A stretch of 64,000 nucleotides of DNA from the NCBI RefSeq assembly GCF_012489685.1, contig NC_080044.1, positions 54,126,964-54,190,963 of the forward strand, written 5' to 3'. The position numbers and the translations under genes are program-made. The notes under the pieces are model-generated. The model did no database searches. It was not told the DNA's origin and was given only the letters and a program-made list of their open reading frames with translations. Each line of letters begins with the position of its first letter. Within the stretch, counting starts at the first letter, position 1. Below are positions 11,506 to 24,891 of this stretch, in pieces. Source of the stretch: Lotus japonicus. Lineage: Eukaryota > Streptophyta > Magnoliopsida > Fabales > Fabaceae.

Positions 11506-11991
11506 TGTTGGGGAGAGTCACGGCGAGGGTCCATGGGGCAAGGCCGAGGGAAAACACCAAGGAGATCTTGGACACCACATTTTAACCCAAAACCTTAAGG
11601 CATTAGGTTTATGGGTCCATCTCCTTATAAACTCTCCTTCTTACCTTGACTTCTCTGATGTGGGACTTGACTCTAACACTTGATTCTAACAAATCTCCCC
11701 CTCAAGTGTGAGTCCCTCAACCACATCACCCATGGTCCTCCCGTCTGCGGAAGTTATCCACCTTGTACCGTTGTTCGCTGCTCAACGGAACTCGCTGCCT
11801 AGCCACACTGCTAGGAAGATTTTCGACACAAGGAGCCGTTACCATGGTCCCACGAACCATCGGCTCTGATACAACTTGTTGGGGAGAGTCACGGCGAGGG
11901 CCCATGGGGCAAGGCCGAGAGGAAACACCAAGGAGATCTTGGACACCACATCTTAACCCAAAACCTTAAGACATTAGGTTTATGGGTCCAT
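11506..11991 (-). mobile_element. TRIM retrotransposon, interrupted (left copy)
   Basis: A miniature LTR element on the minus strand. One 186-bp terminal repeat is 11506-11691 (plus strand TGTTGGGG to TTCTAACA). The 185-bp internal region is 11692-11876. The other repeat begins at 11877 and is cut at 11991 by the Sirevirus; its remaining 71 bp are at 38955-39025, giving 115+71=186 bp. Read on the minus strand, TTGTATCAGAGCC (one mismatch to the initiator-Met primer site) follows the first LTR, and the purine tract GAGGGGGAGATT abuts the second LTR, which starts TGTTAGAATC. No coding sequence. No matching target duplication was found. Confidence 0.85.
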
Positions 11992-13276
11992 TGTAAGATC
12001 AAGTTTTGATCTAGTAGTACAACTCTATGTTTTGATGATTACAAGTTAACCTTTTTATATGAACAATTGTGGTACTCTAACGTGTTTTTCTGAGTGTGCT
12101 ATTTACAGGCTCTGACCTCAACTCAATCTCACACAAATCAGAAGCACTGTGTATAAAGAGTGACCCAAGCAACGCTTTCGCATTCACCATGTTCAGTATG
12201 AACAGTGGAAAAGCTTCAGAAGTTCTGAAGCTATACAAACTCTGATGTGGACTCAGTCGCTAGAAGCTCTGAAGATCCAGAAGTTCTGATAACCAAGAAA
12301 CACTGAAGGTTCAGATGTTCTGATGGTGTAGAAGACTCTGAAGATCCAGAAGCTGAATAGTGGAAACTCTGATGTCCAGAAGCAAGAAACTCTGAAGGCC
12401 ATGTTCTTCCCTCTGAGTTCAGAATCAGAAGATACAATGGTCAGAGGATCTGTGCTTTCCCTCTGACTCTGATCAACCGGCTTCACAAGTTCCAATATGA
12501 AGTATTCCTCTGATCAGAAGTCTCCTAGGTTAAAAGGTCAAGTCGCTATCCAAGTACAAAAGCAAGTGTACCTTCCTGACGACCTACCTAACGTTCTCAG
12601 CCACAGCAGAAGCTGGATTTTCCAGAACTGCCCTCCAACGGTAGCATTTCCCATGCAACGCTCAACCCTAATCCTTGGAGTATATATAAAGGCTGAAGAT
12701 TGAAAGAAGCGGTTAGAAGAAACTAAGAAGAAGCAATACACGCGCAAGACATATTCAAAATATTCTAAGCTTTCTTTCATCTTGAAATTCATTGAGTTTA
12801 CTATTAGCTTTTTAGAAGCAAATCTCTTGTAAACAATTCTTTGATAAACAGTTTGTTTAGTTCCTTTAGGAGATCAAGGTTGATCGGATCCTAGAGAAGA
12901 CTAAGAGAGTGAATCTTAGTGGTGATTCCTTTAGGAGATCAAGGTTGATCGGATCCTAGAGAAGACTAAGAGAGTGAATCTTAGTGTGAGCTAAGTCAGT
13001 GTAATTGTTAGTCACTTGTAGGTTTCAAGTGCAGTTGTAACTCTTACCTGATTAGTGGATTGCCTTCATTCTAAGAAGGAAGAAATCACCTTAACGGGTG
13101 GACTGGAGTAGCTTGAGTGATTTATCAAGTGAACCAGGATAAAATCCTTGTGTGCTTTTCTATCTCTTATCTTTAGCACTTAAGTTCTCGAAAGATTGGC
13201 CAAAATCTTTAAGGTGGAAGTCTTGTACTGAAAACGTTATTCAAACCCCCCCTTTCTACCGTTTTTCATACCTTCA
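11992..13276 (+). repeat. Sirevirus 5' LTR (left copy)
   Basis: 1285 bp from TGTAAGATC to ACCTTCA, preceded by TCCAT (11987-11991). It has the same length as the 3' LTR at 37665-38949. By eye only two differences are seen (12056 T versus G at 37729; 12340 G versus A at 38013). A TATA box TATATATAAA is at 12681-12690, a perfect 21-bp palindrome centred on a G is at 12212-12232, and a 65-bp tandem duplication starts at 12861 and 12926. The primer site follows at 13279-13290. Confidence 0.95.
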
Positions 13277-13347
13277 ATTGGTATCAGAGCCTGGTTCTGA
13301 TTACCACACCTAACAGTGTTCAGTGATCCGGGCCGGTGTGAAAAACA

Positions 13348-15258
13348 ATGGCTGCCACCACCAGTGAAACTCAAAGAGATGGTTACAACGCAAAGCCTCC
13401 TATGTTCGATGGTCAAAGGTTCGAATATTGGAAAGATAGACTGGAAAGTTTCTTTCTGGGTTTCGATGCAGATCTCTGGGATATTATTGTGGATGGCTAT
13501 GAGCGTCCAGTTGATGCAGATGGCAAGAAGATCCCAAGGTCAGAGATGACTGCAGAACAAAAGAAGCTGTACTCACAACATCACAAAGCAAGAGCAATTC
13601 TTCTAAGTGCTATTTCCTATGAGGAGTACCAGAAGATTACCGATCGTGAGTTTGCTAAAGGCATTTTTGATTTTCTGAAAATGTCTCATGAAGGAAACAA
13701 GAAAGTCAAAGAATCAAAGGCATTGTCTTTGATCCAAAAGTATGAATCCTTCATCATGGAGCCAAATGAGTCCATTGAAGAAATGTTCTCCAGATTTCAA
13801 TTGCTTGTAGCTGGCATACGACCTCTCAACAAGTGCTACACAACAAAAGATCATGTCATAAGGGTCATCAGGTGTCTTCCTGAAAGTTGGATGCCTTTGG
13901 TGACTTCAATAGAGCTCACGAGAGACGTTGAGAATATGAGTTTAGAAGAACTCATCAGCATTTTGAAATGCCATGAGCTGAAACGCTCAGAGATGCAAGA
14001 TCTGAGGAAAAAGTCCATAGCCTTGAAATCCAAATCTGAAAAGGTTAAGGTTGAGAAGTCAAAGGCTCTTCAAGCTGAAGAAGAAGAATCTGAAGAAGCA
14101 TCAGAAGATTCTGATGAAGATGAGCTGACTCTGATCTCCAAGAGACTCAACCGCATCTGGAAGCACAGGCAGAGCAAGTTCAAAGACTCTGGAAAGGCAA
14201 AAGGCAAGTATGAGTCCTCAGGCCAGAAGAAGTCTTCAATCAAGGAAGTCACATGTTTTGAGTGCAAAGAATCTGGACACTACAAAAGTGATTGTCCAAA
14301 GTTGAAGAAAGACAAGAAGCCAAAGAAGCACTTCAAGACCAAGAAGAGTCTGATGGTGACATTCGATGAATCAGAGTCAGAGGATGTTGACTCTGATGGT
14401 GAAGTCCAAGGACTCATGGCCATTGTCAAAGACAAAGGAGCAGAGTCAAAGGAAGCTGTTGACTCTGACTCAGAATCAGAAGGAGATCCTAACTCAGACG
14501 ATGAAAATGAGGTATTCGCTTCCTTCTCTACCTCTGAACTGAAACATGCTTTGTCTGATATCATGGATAAGTATAACTCTTTATTGTCTAAGCATAAAAA
14601 GTTGAAAAAGAACTTATCTGCTGTCTCTAAGACTCCTTCTGAACATGAGAAAATTATTTCTGATTTGAAAAATGAAAATCATGCTTTGGTAAATTCTAAC
14701 TCTGTGCTTAAGAACCAGATTGCTAAGTTAGAAGAAATTGTTGCCTGTGATGCCTCTGATTGTAGAAATGAATCTAAGTATGAAAAGTCTTTTCAAAGAT
14801 TCCTAGCTAAAAGCGTGGATAGAAGCTTAATGGCTTCAATGATCTATGGCGTAAGCAAAAATGGAATGCATGGCATTGGCTATTCTAAACCAATTAGAAA
14901 TGAGCCTTCTGTGTCTAAAGCTAAATCCTTGTATGAATGCTTTGTTCCCTCTGGTACCATATTGCCTGATCCTGTACCTGCTAAAGTTGCTAAACATCCT
15001 CTTAAAAAGGGATCTTTCTCTATGACTAAATATCATGCAAATATTCCTTTAAAATATTATGTTGAGACACCCAAGGTGATCAGAACCTCTGGGGTAACTA
15101 ACAAAAGAGGACCCAGAAAGTGGGTACCTAAGGACAAGATCATCTATGTTGCAGATATCCTTGATAGCTCCACTGAAACACCAATCATGGTATCTGGACA
15201 GTGGATGCTCGCGTCACATGACGGCAGAAAAGCGTATGTTCCGAGAGCTGAAACTTAA
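13348..15258 (+). CDS. gag: Copia gag protein (left copy)
   Basis: A 636-residue frame, identical in translation to the copy at 28068-29978, where the annotation is given in full. The CCHC zinc knuckle is at residues 303-316. No differences between the two copies were seen across this gene. Confidence 0.92.
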   Translation: MAATTSETQRDGYNAKPPMFDGQRFEYWKDRLESFFLGFDADLWDIIVDGYERPVDADGKKIPRSEMTAEQKKLYSQHHKARAILLSAISYEEYQKITDREFAKGIFDFLKMSHEGNKKVKESKALSLIQKYESFIMEPNESIEEMFSRFQLLVAGIRPLNKCYTTKDHVIRVIRCLPESWMPLVTSIELTRDVENMSLEELISILKCHELKRSEMQDLRKKSIALKSKSEKVKVEKSKALQAEEEESEEASEDSDEDELTLISKRLNRIWKHRQSKFKDSGKAKGKYESSGQKKSSIKEVTCFECKESGHYKSDCPKLKKDKKPKKHFKTKKSLMVTFDESESEDVDSDGEVQGLMAIVKDKGAESKEAVDSDSESEGDPNSDDENEVFASFSTSELKHALSDIMDKYNSLLSKHKKLKKNLSAVSKTPSEHEKIISDLKNENHALVNSNSVLKNQIAKLEEIVACDASDCRNESKYEKSFQRFLAKSVDRSLMASMIYGVSKNGMHGIGYSKPIRNEPSVSKAKSLYECFVPSGTILPDPVPAKVAKHPLKKGSFSMTKYHANIPLKYYVETPKVIRTSGVTNKRGPRKWVPKDKIIYVADILDSSTETPIMVSGQWMLASHDGRKAYVPRAET

Positions 15259-18250
15259 GCCTGGAGGCGAAGTTGGCTTCGGAGGAAATGAAAAGGGTAA
15301 AATTGTTGGTACTGGTACTATTTGTGTAGATAGTAGTCCATGCATTGATAATGTTTTATTGGTAGACGGCTTAACACATAACTTATTGTCTATAAGTCAA
15401 TTAGCTGACAAGGGTTATGATGTTATATTCAATCAAAAGTCCTGCCGGGCTGTAAGTCAGATCGATGGCTCTGTTCTGTTTAACAGCAAGAGGAAGAACA
15501 ACATTTATAAGATCAGATTATCTGAGTTGGAGGCTCAGAATGTGAAGTGTCTTCTGTCTGTTAATGAAGAGCAGTGGGTATGGCATAGACGGTTAGGGCA
15601 TGCCAGTATGAGAAAGATTTCTCAGCTAAGCAAGCTAAACCTTGTCAGGGGCTTACCCAATCTGAAGTTCGCTTCAGACGCTCTTTGTGAAGCATGTCAG
15701 AAAGGCAAATTCACAAAAGTCCCTTTCAAGGCAAAGAATGTTGTCTCAACCTCAAGGCCGTTGGAACTTCTGCATATCGACCTTTTTGGACCAGTGAAAA
15801 CTGAGTCTATAGGTGGCAAGAGATATGGGATGGTTATCGTTGATGACTATAGCCGCTGGACATGGGTAAAGTTTCTAACCCGCAAGGATGAGTCTCATGC
15901 TGTGTTCTCTACCTTCATTGCTCAAGTGCAAAACGAGAAGGCTTGTAGGATTGTGCGTGTCAGAAGTGACCATGGTGGAGAGTTTGAGAATGACAAGTTT
16001 GAGAGTCTGTTTGATTCCTATGGAATTGCACATGATTTCTCTTGTCCCAGAACTCCTCAACAAAATGGTGTTGTTGAGAGGAAGAACAGAACTCTTCAGG
16101 AGATGGCTAGAACCATGCTCCAAGAAACTGGCATGGCTAAGCACTTTTGGGCAGAGGCAGTAAATACAGCATGTTACATTCAGAACAGAATCTCTGTGAG
16201 ACCAATTCTGAATAAGACTCCTTATGAATTGTGGAAGAACATAAAACCCAACATTTCTTATTTTCATCCTTTTGGCTGTGTTTGTTATGTTCTCAATGCT
16301 AAGGATAGATTGCATAAATTTGATGCTAAGTCTTCTAAGTGTCTATTACTTGGTTATTCTGATAGGTCTAAAGGTTTTAGATTTTATAATACTGATGCTA
16401 AGACTATTGAAGAATCTATTCATGTTAGATTTGATGATAAGTTTGACTCTGACCAGTCAAAGCTAGTTGAAAAGTTTGCAGATTTAAGCATTAATGTTTC
16501 TGACAAAGGCAAAGCTCCAGAGGAAGTTGAGCCAGAGGAAGATGAACCAGAGGAAGAAGCTGGTCCCTCTAACTCACAAACTCTGAAGAAGAGCAGAATC
16601 ACTGCAGCTCACCCTAAGGAATTGATTCTGGGCAACAAAGACGAACCAGTCAGAACCAGATCTGCCTTCAGACCCTCTGAAGAGACCTTGCTGAGTCTGA
16701 AAGGATTGGTGTCCTTAATTGAACCCAAGTCTATAGATGAAGCTCTTCAGGACAAGGATTGGATTCTGGCCATGGAAGAAGAACTGAATCAATTCTCCAA
16801 GAACGATGTTTGGAGCTTAGTGAAGAAGCCTGAGAGTGTCCATGTTATTGGAACGAAATGGGTATTCAGAAACAAGCTAAATGAGAAAGGAGAAGTAGTC
16901 AGAAACAAGGCAAGGCTAGTTGCTCAAGGCTACAGCCAGCAGGAAGGAATAGACTACACTGAAACATTTGCTCCGGTAGCAAGACTGGAGGCAATTAGAC
17001 TGTTGATCTCCTTCTCAGTAAATCACAACATAGTTCTACATCAGATGGACGTAAAGAGTGCCTTCCTAAATGGTTATATCTCAGAGGAAGTCTATGTTCA
17101 TCAACCCCCAGGTTTTGAAGATGAAAAGAAACCAGACCATGTGTTCAAATTGAAGAAATCACTCTACGGTCTGAAGCAAGCTCCCAGAGCATGGTATGAG
17201 AGACTTAGCTCATTCCTTCTGGAGAATGAGTTTGTAAGGGGTAAAGTAGATACAACTCTTTTTTGCAAGACTTATAAAGATGATATCTTAATTGTGCAAA
17301 TTTATGTTGATGATATTATATTTGGTTATGCTAATCAATCTCTATGCAAAGAATTTTCTGAGATGATGCAGGCTGAATTTGAGATGAGTATGATGGGAGA
17401 ATTAAAGTACTTTCTGGGAATACAAGTTGATCAAACACCAGAAGGAACATATATCCATCAGAGCAAGTACACTAAAGAACTTCTGAAGAAGTTCAATATG
17501 CTGGAATCTACAGTGGCCAAGACTCCAATGCATCCTACATGCATTTTGGAGAAAGAAGATAAAAGTGGTAAAGTATGTCAGAAGCTCTATCGTGGAATGA
17601 TAGGTTCACTTCTATACTTAACTGCATCTAGGCCAGACATATTATTTAGTGTTCACTTATGTGCTCGTTTCCAATCAGATCCAAGGGAAACCCACTTAAC
17701 TGTTGTTAAGAGGATCCTAAGGTATCTGAAAGGCACCACTAACCTTGGCTTGATGTATAAGAAAACATCAGAGTATAAGCTTTCAGGTTATTGTGATGCT
17801 GATTATGCTGGAGATAGAACAGAGAGAAAAAGTACTTCTGGAAATTGTCAATTTCTGGGAAGCAATCTAGTCTCATGGGCAAGCAAGAGGCAATCAACCA
17901 TTGCACTATCAACTGCAGAGGCAGAATATATCTCAGCAGCAATATGCAGCACTCAGATGCTATGGATGAAACATCAGCTGGTGGATTATCAGATCCTTGA
18001 GAGCAATATCCCAATTTATTGTGATAACACTGCTGCAATCTCGTTGAGCAAGAATCCTATCTTGCATTCAAGGGCAAAGCACATTGAGGTAAAGTATCAC
18101 TTCATTAGAGACTATGTGCAGAAGGGCGTACTTCTTCTGAAGTTTGTTGATACTGACCATCAATGGGCAGATATCTTTACAAAGCCCTTAGCAGAGGATA
18201 GATTTAATTTTATTCTGAAAAATCTAAACATGGACTTTTGTCCAGAGTGA
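15146..18250 (+). CDS. pol: Copia pol polyprotein (left copy)
   Basis: A 1034-codon frame, identical in translation to the copy at 29866-32970; see that entry for domains. It overlaps the gag frame in the +1 phase (open from 15098). Confidence 0.92.
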   Translation: MLQISLIAPLKHQSWYLDSGCSRHMTAEKRMFRELKLKPGGEVGFGGNEKGKIVGTGTICVDSSPCIDNVLLVDGLTHNLLSISQLADKGYDVIFNQKSCRAVSQIDGSVLFNSKRKNNIYKIRLSELEAQNVKCLLSVNEEQWVWHRRLGHASMRKISQLSKLNLVRGLPNLKFASDALCEACQKGKFTKVPFKAKNVVSTSRPLELLHIDLFGPVKTESIGGKRYGMVIVDDYSRWTWVKFLTRKDESHAVFSTFIAQVQNEKACRIVRVRSDHGGEFENDKFESLFDSYGIAHDFSCPRTPQQNGVVERKNRTLQEMARTMLQETGMAKHFWAEAVNTACYIQNRISVRPILNKTPYELWKNIKPNISYFHPFGCVCYVLNAKDRLHKFDAKSSKCLLLGYSDRSKGFRFYNTDAKTIEESIHVRFDDKFDSDQSKLVEKFADLSINVSDKGKAPEEVEPEEDEPEEEAGPSNSQTLKKSRITAAHPKELILGNKDEPVRTRSAFRPSEETLLSLKGLVSLIEPKSIDEALQDKDWILAMEEELNQFSKNDVWSLVKKPESVHVIGTKWVFRNKLNEKGEVVRNKARLVAQGYSQQEGIDYTETFAPVARLEAIRLLISFSVNHNIVLHQMDVKSAFLNGYISEEVYVHQPPGFEDEKKPDHVFKLKKSLYGLKQAPRAWYERLSSFLLENEFVRGKVDTTLFCKTYKDDILIVQIYVDDIIFGYANQSLCKEFSEMMQAEFEMSMMGELKYFLGIQVDQTPEGTYIHQSKYTKELLKKFNMLESTVAKTPMHPTCILEKEDKSGKVCQKLYRGMIGSLLYLTASRPDILFSVHLCARFQSDPRETHLTVVKRILRYLKGTTNLGLMYKKTSEYKLSGYCDADYAGDRTERKSTSGNCQFLGSNLVSWASKRQSTIALSTAEAEYISAAICSTQMLWMKHQLVDYQILESNIPIYCDNTAAISLSKNPILHSRAKHIEVKYHFIRDYVQKGVLLLKFVDTDHQWADIFTKPLAEDRFNFILKNLNMDFCPE

Positions 18251-18693
18251 AGATGGATCAGAACCTCTGACTATGATACTTCTTGATCAGAAGATGTCTA
18301 GTCCAGAAGGTAACTCAATCAGAGTGTGTGTGCCCACTGGTACTGACTCTGAAGCTGAGACAACAACACGTGTGTCAGAATTTCTGATGCATAATTCCTT
18401 GTGCCCGGTGTGACAGTCTGTTATGACTGCGTGTAGATATGCTTATCTCCTGTGTGTGATTGTTATTTTACTGTTACTATCTATCTTTAATTTTCAACCG
18501 TTGATCTTAAAGTGCTTTTTGAATCAACAACGGTTATTTGATAAAACCCACTATACACACACGTTCTCGTTCACTTCCGGTTTTCACTCTCGCACTCTCT
18601 GCTTTTCAAAACCGCCTCTTTCTTGATTTCTCTCTCGATCTCTCTTCATCCTTCAAACTTCATCTTCTACCTCAAACCTTCAACCTCTTCAAA

Positions 18694-21540
18694 ATGGTGA
18701 GACAAACCAGAAGATCTACTGCAGATGCACCTCAGTTCCCTCACATGGAAGTTGGTTTTGGCAACGGGTCAAAGGGGCTCTGAGAACCCGGCACAAGAAC
18801 AAGTTCAAGTTCAAGAGCAGATTGTTCCTATTGCAGAACGGGGCTGTGCCGTTCACTGCGTATTTGCTCCTGAGGAACTCCAAGTCCTGGCAGAATGGAG
18901 ATTCAACCTCGATAACTTGGCTGCAAATGGGTATGATCTTCGTCCTGAAGTCCAAGCTCAAGGTTGGGGAAACTATTTCAATCGACTTCGAGGACCGGTG
19001 TATGAGAAATTGGTAAAGGAATTCTGGAAGCACGCAGACTGCGATGACACTCAGGTGGTCTCTCACATTCTTGGCAGGAAGATCATTATCACTGAGAAGT
19101 CATTCGTGAATCTGCTAGGTGCAGATACTGCTTATGGGTATCGGTTTCCAACTGACGGAATCGAAGCTGAAACCCAGCACCAAGGACATAGTCAACCAGG
19201 TTCTGTACACCACCTTCAAACCGGGCAAGACGAGTTACAAGTGATGGATCTTCACCCCAAACTCAGAATCTGGCACAAGATCCTGCTCAACTGCATCAAT
19301 CAGAGACCGAAGGGCAGTTCCCAGATTATATCAACTTCCAACCAGAAGGCGATGCTGTTCTTCATTCAAAACAAGGAGAAGATCTGCCTTCCCTACTTCC
19401 TGTTCTCCTACTTAAAGGAATGCATCCGGAAGTCTCGCACCACCGCCTCCATCAAGTCTGCAATAAAATACATCCCTTTTGGGAGGCTGCTCTCAGACTT
19501 TCTCATTGAAAGCAACTTGGTGCAAGATTTGATCAATGCTGGTTGCACAGAGGATTTGAGCACAATTGTCAGTGATGTCTTCACTGCAAACTCCTTGAAG
19601 AAGATGGGCTTAATCCAGAAGAGATTGCTCCTGTCATGAAGACACATCTTCTGAGATCAGAGGAAGAGAATGCCTCTGAATGACTACCCTCTGTGGACTC
19701 AAGCAGACCATCCTGAAGCCATCAGATGCTATGTTGAAGACCTCAGGGCTCAAGGTTTCGAAATTGACCTTGATGATTTCATCAGCAGACTACCGCCAGC
19801 TCCAGAGTTTCCTTCTCCTCCAAAGAAGAAAGCTCAGAGGAAGATGGTTCTGGAAGAATCCTCTGAAGACTCTGATGTCCCTCTGGTCAAGAAGACAAAG
19901 AGAAGCCTGATGATGGTGATGATGATGATAGTGAGGATGGTCCTCCAAAGAAGAAGCAGAAGAAGGTCAGAATCGTGGTGAAGCCTACTCGGGTGGAACC
20001 AGCTGCTGCAGTGGTCAGAAGGACTGAACCTCCTGCCCAGAGTGACTCGATCATCAGCACATACAAGTAAAGCCTGCACTTGCTTCTGATGATGATTTGA
20101 ATTTATTTGATGCACTCCCTATTTCTGCCTTGCTTCACACTCCTCAAATCCCCTCAACTCCTATTCCTGAATCCCAGCCAGCCGAACAAACCACCTCTCC
20201 ACCACATTCTCCCAAGATCCTCCTTCTTTCAACCTTCTCCTACTGAAGCACCTCTCTGGAATTTGCTTCAGAACCAAACCTCTAGGTCAGAAGATCCAAC
20301 CTCTCTCCTTACCATTCCATACGACCCATTATCTTCTGAACCAATCGTCCAAGACCAACCTGAGCCCAACCAACAGAACCACAACCCAGAACGTCTGATC
20401 ACTCTGCTCCCAGAGCATCAGCACGTCCTGCTGTCAGAACCACGGATACAGACTCTTCAAACCGCCTTTACACCTGTATCCTTCCAACCAATGTTATTGA
20501 CTCTCCTCCCTCCAATACCTCTGAATCAATTAGAAAATTCATGGAGGTTAGAAAAGAAAAGGTATCTGCCTTGGAAGAGTATTACCTTACCTGTCCAAGC
20601 CCTAGGAGATATCCTGGCCCTAGACCTGAACGTCTAGTTGACCCAGATGAACCTATCTTGGCCAATCCTATCCAAGAGGCACACCCCTTAGTTCAACAAG
20701 CTCACCCTGTCCCTGACCAACAAGAGCCCATTCAACCAGACCCTGAACCTGAACAATCAGTGTCTAACCAATCCTCGGTTAGATCACCTCACCCTCTGGT
20801 TGAAACTTCAGACCCTCACCTTGGAACCTCTGAACCCAATGCTCCCATGATTAACATTGGTTCTCCACAAGGTGCCTCTGAAGCCCATAGCAGCAATACC
20901 CAGCCTCTCCTGAACCCAACCTCTCCATAATTCCCTATACTCACCGTCAACCCACATCTCTCTCTGAGTGCATCAATATCTTCTATCATGAAGCCTCTTT
21001 GAGGCTCCGCAATGTGCACGGTCAGACTGATCTCAGTGAGAATGCTGAAAATGTGGCTGATGAGTGGAACAATCTGAGCACTTGGCTAGTGGCTCAAGTT
21101 CCAATTATGATGCAGCTCCTGAATGCAGAGGGCAGTCAGAGCATTGAGGCTGCAAAGCAAAGGCTTGCTAGGAGGGTGGCTCTTCACGAACTCGAACAGA
21201 GAAATAAGCTTCTGAAGCTATTGAAGAAGCCAAGAGAAAGAAAGAACAAGCAGAAGAAGCTGCACGTCAAGCAGCAGCTCAGGCTGAACAAGCCAGACTT
21301 GAGGCAGAGCGTCTTGAAGCTGAGGCTGAGGCAGAGCGACTTGCACCAGTTGTGTTTACTCCTGCTGCTTCTGCTTCCATTCCAGAACCTCAAGCTGCTC
21401 AGAATGTTCCTTCCAGCTCTACTCAGACAAGCTCATCCAGACTCGACGTCATGGAACAACGTCTTGACACTCATGAATCCATGCTGATTGAGATGAAGCA
21501 CATGATGATGGAACTTCTGAGACGCACTGACAAACCTTAG
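18694..21540 (+). pseudogene. Sirevirus third ORF, frame-broken reading (left copy)
   Basis: This matches the intact 949-residue frame at 33414-36263 but contains many one-base (occasionally longer) insertions and deletions that break it into short frames. Examples are an extra T near 18757, an extra G near 19143, a missing A near 19240, a missing C near 19320 and an extra C near 20037. The differences are almost all indels in short runs and become frequent only in the last ~4 kb before the gap. That is the pattern of uncorrected long-read sequence, so this is probably not a biological pseudogene. Confidence 0.8.
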
Positions 21541-21740
21541 TTTTTAGGATCTCTTCTTTTTTCTTTTTTGTTAACTTTGTTTTCCTTTGTTAAACTCTGT
21601 TTCTTTTTACTTATTTATTCTCTTTTGTTCGTTTGTGATTATATATGCATATATATCTATATACTTATGTCACATATGTTTGCAAAAGTCTTTTTATTCA
21701 TTGTTCTATGTTTACATCATATTTCTTTACATCATATAAT

Positions 21741-22133
21741 CTAGAATGGAGGATCCCTCCTCATTCTTCTGCACTCCTGGCGCTGCTCTGACCTATCCTT
21801 CTCCAGACGCTCCAGTACATGCTGGATGTTGTTGAGTCTGACCTTTAGCTCATCTTTCTCCAGAATCTCTTATGAAGTCCTGAGCTTCTTTTCCAAGATT
21901 TCTTTTTCTTCCAGCAGCTTGAGTTCAAGCCGGCTGAGTTCTTGCACCTCCTCCACGAAGGCAAGAAATTCCTTCAGGTCTCTCTCCAACTCTGGACGCA
22001 GGTCCTCTTCCAGCAGTGTCCGTGTCAGCTCCGCGATGGTCGTTGCACCCTCTGGATGCCTGATGTTCAGGAACAAGTCCTCTTCAAAGGCCTTCTTCCT
22101 CAGCTCTTCTAGTGCTACGTTGTATGATGCCAT
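21741..22133 (-). CDS. Antisense coiled-coil ORF with in-frame stop (left copy)
   Basis: The ATG is at 22133 on the minus strand, with a TAA at 21870-21872 after 87 residues. The frame then stays open for 42 more codons to TAG at 21741-21743. It matches the copy at 36468-36860, where it is described in full. A TATA box on the same strand is at 22187-22194. Confidence 0.5.
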
Positions 22134-22506
22134 TTTTTCTTACTGAAAATTATTCGAGGTGTGAAGCTTACCTTTCTCTCCAACGCTTTTTATAGGCTTC
22201 ACTTTCTCTCTGAAAGTTAATGCTATTACAGTTTCTCGAGGTTAAGTTCTTGGTAACTGACCCTTCTATTTACTCACTTGACCGGTGGTAAACGTTCATC
22301 CCTTGCATTAACTCTTCTATTTATTTTCGCCTAACTCTGATTCTTACATCGTTTTCATTTTCCTTAAACTTAGACCTTCTCTAAGGGGGAGTACCTTGTA
22401 CTTCAGCTAAGTTTTTCACACCCCAAGCTTTTTGCTTATGACAAAAAGGGGGAGTAAACCCAGTTTTTGATGTGTAAGATGTGTTAGTGTGACTTATTTT
22501 TTTTTT

Positions 22507-22606
22507 NNNNNNNNNNNNNNNNNNNNNNNNNNNNNNNNNNNNNNNNNNNNNNNNNNNNNNNNNNNNNNNNNNNNNNNNNNNNNNNNNNNNNNNNNNNNNN
22601 NNNNNN
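22507..22606. other. Assembly gap of 100 N
   Basis: Exactly 100 N, a conventional filler for a gap of unknown size. The left sequence ends in a poly-T run. The right sequence starts in a poly-T run that corresponds to position about 7882, so the gap is exactly the junction of the repeated 14.6 kb. Confidence 0.99.
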
Positions 22607-23291
22607 TTTTTTAATGTGAGTCAATTTAAATTTTACTCATTATTATTTTTAATTTTTTCCTGAAGTTGTTATTAATAATGAAAATTTAAATAATGATAAA
22701 TTTTTAAAAAATATGAAAAACTAAAATTATTTAAAATTAGTAATAATGTAATGAATATTATGAAAATTTATTAATGAATAAGTAGTAGTATTATTATTGT
22801 ATAGGTTAGATGAAGTTTACCTATATATGTTTCTCAAGTTGTAATGAATAATATAAATTTTATAAAGTCATTATTTACTTTTAATATGAGAAATTAATTT
22901 ATCAAAATTGGTAATTAATTTAGTGAATAATATAAAAGTTTATTAATAACTAATTAATATTTTTATTAATGTGAGTCAATTTACATTTACTTATTATTAT
23001 CATGATTATGTTTTAAAAATTCTCCAAGTTGAGCTTAATAATTATAATTTCAAATAATGTAAAAAAATTAATATGAAAAATTGAAAAAAAATCACCATAA
23101 TTATATAGTATAATATAAATTAATATAATAAATAACCTAACTAAATAATATTGTTATTAATGTATAGGTCAAGTATACATTATTTTAGATTTGTTAATAT
23201 TAAAAATAATAGAGGTGGATAAGGATGCATTTATTTGCCAGCCATTATAAATTAAACATGTGGAGGCCTAAAATCAACATCAATCATCAAA
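22607..23291. repeat. AT satellite and F-box promoter, right copy
   Basis: Corresponds to 7882-8569 with scattered single-base indels (for example TTTTAAAAATTCTCC against TTTTAAAAAATTCTC). No additional features. Confidence 0.85.
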
Positions 23292-24452
23292 ATGAGAGGA
23301 AAAAAAAAGCTAAGTTGTAGTATGAGATCCGATATAGAGAGCTCATGTGATAAGGTTATCGGAGACATCAACCTATTGACCAAGATCCTTGTCTTGGTGC
23401 CGGCGAAACATGTGATTCAATGTAAACGTGTTTCAAAGCAATGGCGGGCTCTAATATCTGAACCTAGATTCATTCAAACACACACTCATATTCACAACTC
23501 TCAACCACATTCCCTTTGGATCTATAATGGCCCTATATTCCCCTTCCACCGCCACCAATTGGGAAGGTCGGACATCCAAACTTTCAATACCTGGTCAAAG
23601 AGCCACCTTTACACTAGAATTATGCAATCATGCAATGGTCTGCTACTATGCAAAGCTTTTTTCCTCGAAGGTCCTCGTTCCATAACTTATTGTTTCCAAG
23701 TCCTAAATCCGTCCACAAATCATTTTATTAATCTTCCGTTCCCATCAGCAGATCTAGAAAACAATTTTGATTTCAGTCTAGTACCTGCAATTTATCTGTC
23801 TTTTGAACCGTTGACTTTGAGGTCCTTTCACTTCAAAGTTGTTTCATTTGTGAAGGTCAATATTAATACTTTTAAGATTTTTATGTATACATCTGAGACT
23901 AGTTTGTGGTCTGCGTGTGACTTTATCTTCACTGCTTCACCCAAGATGAAAATTGGTTCTGGTGTATATTGCAATGTGTTGTGTACTGGTGCTCTGGTGA
24001 GGTGTTATGGTATTTTGACCTACATAACAAGCGCTTCGAGTCATTACCTGCACCAACATGCAAAGATTCTTTTGGTTAAGTATTTTGGGGAGTTCAAAGG
24101 GAATCTCCAAATGATTTTGAGTAAGAGTGATGAAAGTTTGGATTTTGATATTCTAGAGCTGGAAGGTTTCACCAAATGGGTTGTGAGATATCGTCTCAAC
24201 CTTAATCCTGTTGTGGATGCATTTGGTACGAACATTTTTCATGTGCTATTTGTTATTCTTCCAGAAAATGAAGAGGATTCGATGATTTTATTCTTAGTGG
24301 ATTCCAGAATAATGTCATATAATTTAAAGGATCGTTCTTTACGATTAATACGTGAAGGAGGAAATTTTGTTAAGGATTGGTGGAGCGGGGAAATCATTTC
24401 ACCTATACTTGGAGACTTTATCAAATGTTGGGTTGAGATCACCTTAAATTAA
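23292..24452 (+). pseudogene. F-box gene, frame-disrupted reading (right copy)
   Basis: Same gene as 8570-9724. A G is missing near 23975 and an extra G near 24075 restores the frame, so about 33 residues are read out of frame (the GVVYWCSGEVLWYFD stretch is lost). A further extra G near 24380 replaces the expected C-terminus (LYLETLSN) with a different tail. There is also one substitution (glutamine to proline, near 24262). The frame remains nominally open for 386 codons, so a gene finder would call it intact, but the conserved family motifs show it is not. It lies next to the gap, so sequence error is the likelier cause. Confidence 0.8.
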
Positions 24453-24891
24453 GGTTGAAATCACCTTAATAACTGAAGGATCGTTCTTTGCTAGGTACTG
24501 GAATGTATTGTTGGCATGTTACTAGGTGGGCTAATTTGGCTTTTGATACTTGTGTAAGTTGTTAGCATTTCATTTTGTTGTGGTTTTTCGTTTGTTTATC
24601 AATCTTATATTTGTTTATCAATCTTATCTGAGAAAGATGTTCTCAGAATCCTTCTATAATTTCATTCAATAAATTTTGCTTTAAAAAAATAGCTATATGG
24701 GTATGGTCAAGGCAAGGTTGTTGTGGATGCTCACTTGAGAGAATTTTGTTCCTAAGGTTTTTCTTTATTAAGTGTCAGATTTTTCTTTAAAAAAATACAT
24801 CATATGTATTTATAGTTGGTATTTTATATCTATTTTTATTTAATGCTATGAAGAGGGGCATTGAATTTTTTATTTTGACTAATTAGTCTTA

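Larger units (their letters stand above)
11992..22506 (+). mobile_element. Sirevirus (Copia), left copy, cut by the assembly gap
   Basis: The 5' LTR, primer site, gag, pol, a broken third ORF and the antisense ORF are all present in the same order as the full element at 26712-38949. The sequence stops in poly-T at the gap before any 3' LTR. The offset to the right copy is a constant 14,720 bp from the TRIM to the end of pol. It is probably the same element represented twice; see findings. Confidence 0.9.

Noticed and set aside
11867..11876. tRNA gene suggested by TATCAGAGCC-type sequences near the TRIM and Sirevirus LTRs
   Set aside because: They are primer binding sites adjacent to LTR ends; no cloverleaf sequence surrounds them.
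11506..11991. Cassandra-type TRIM carrying a 5S rRNA segment
   Set aside because: The LTR has no 5S-like internal promoter sequence.
15875..16315. 146-codon antisense frame inside pol (also at 30595-31035)
   Set aside because: It mirrors the integrase/RT coding strand; its composition is explained by the sense gene and no promoter is visible.
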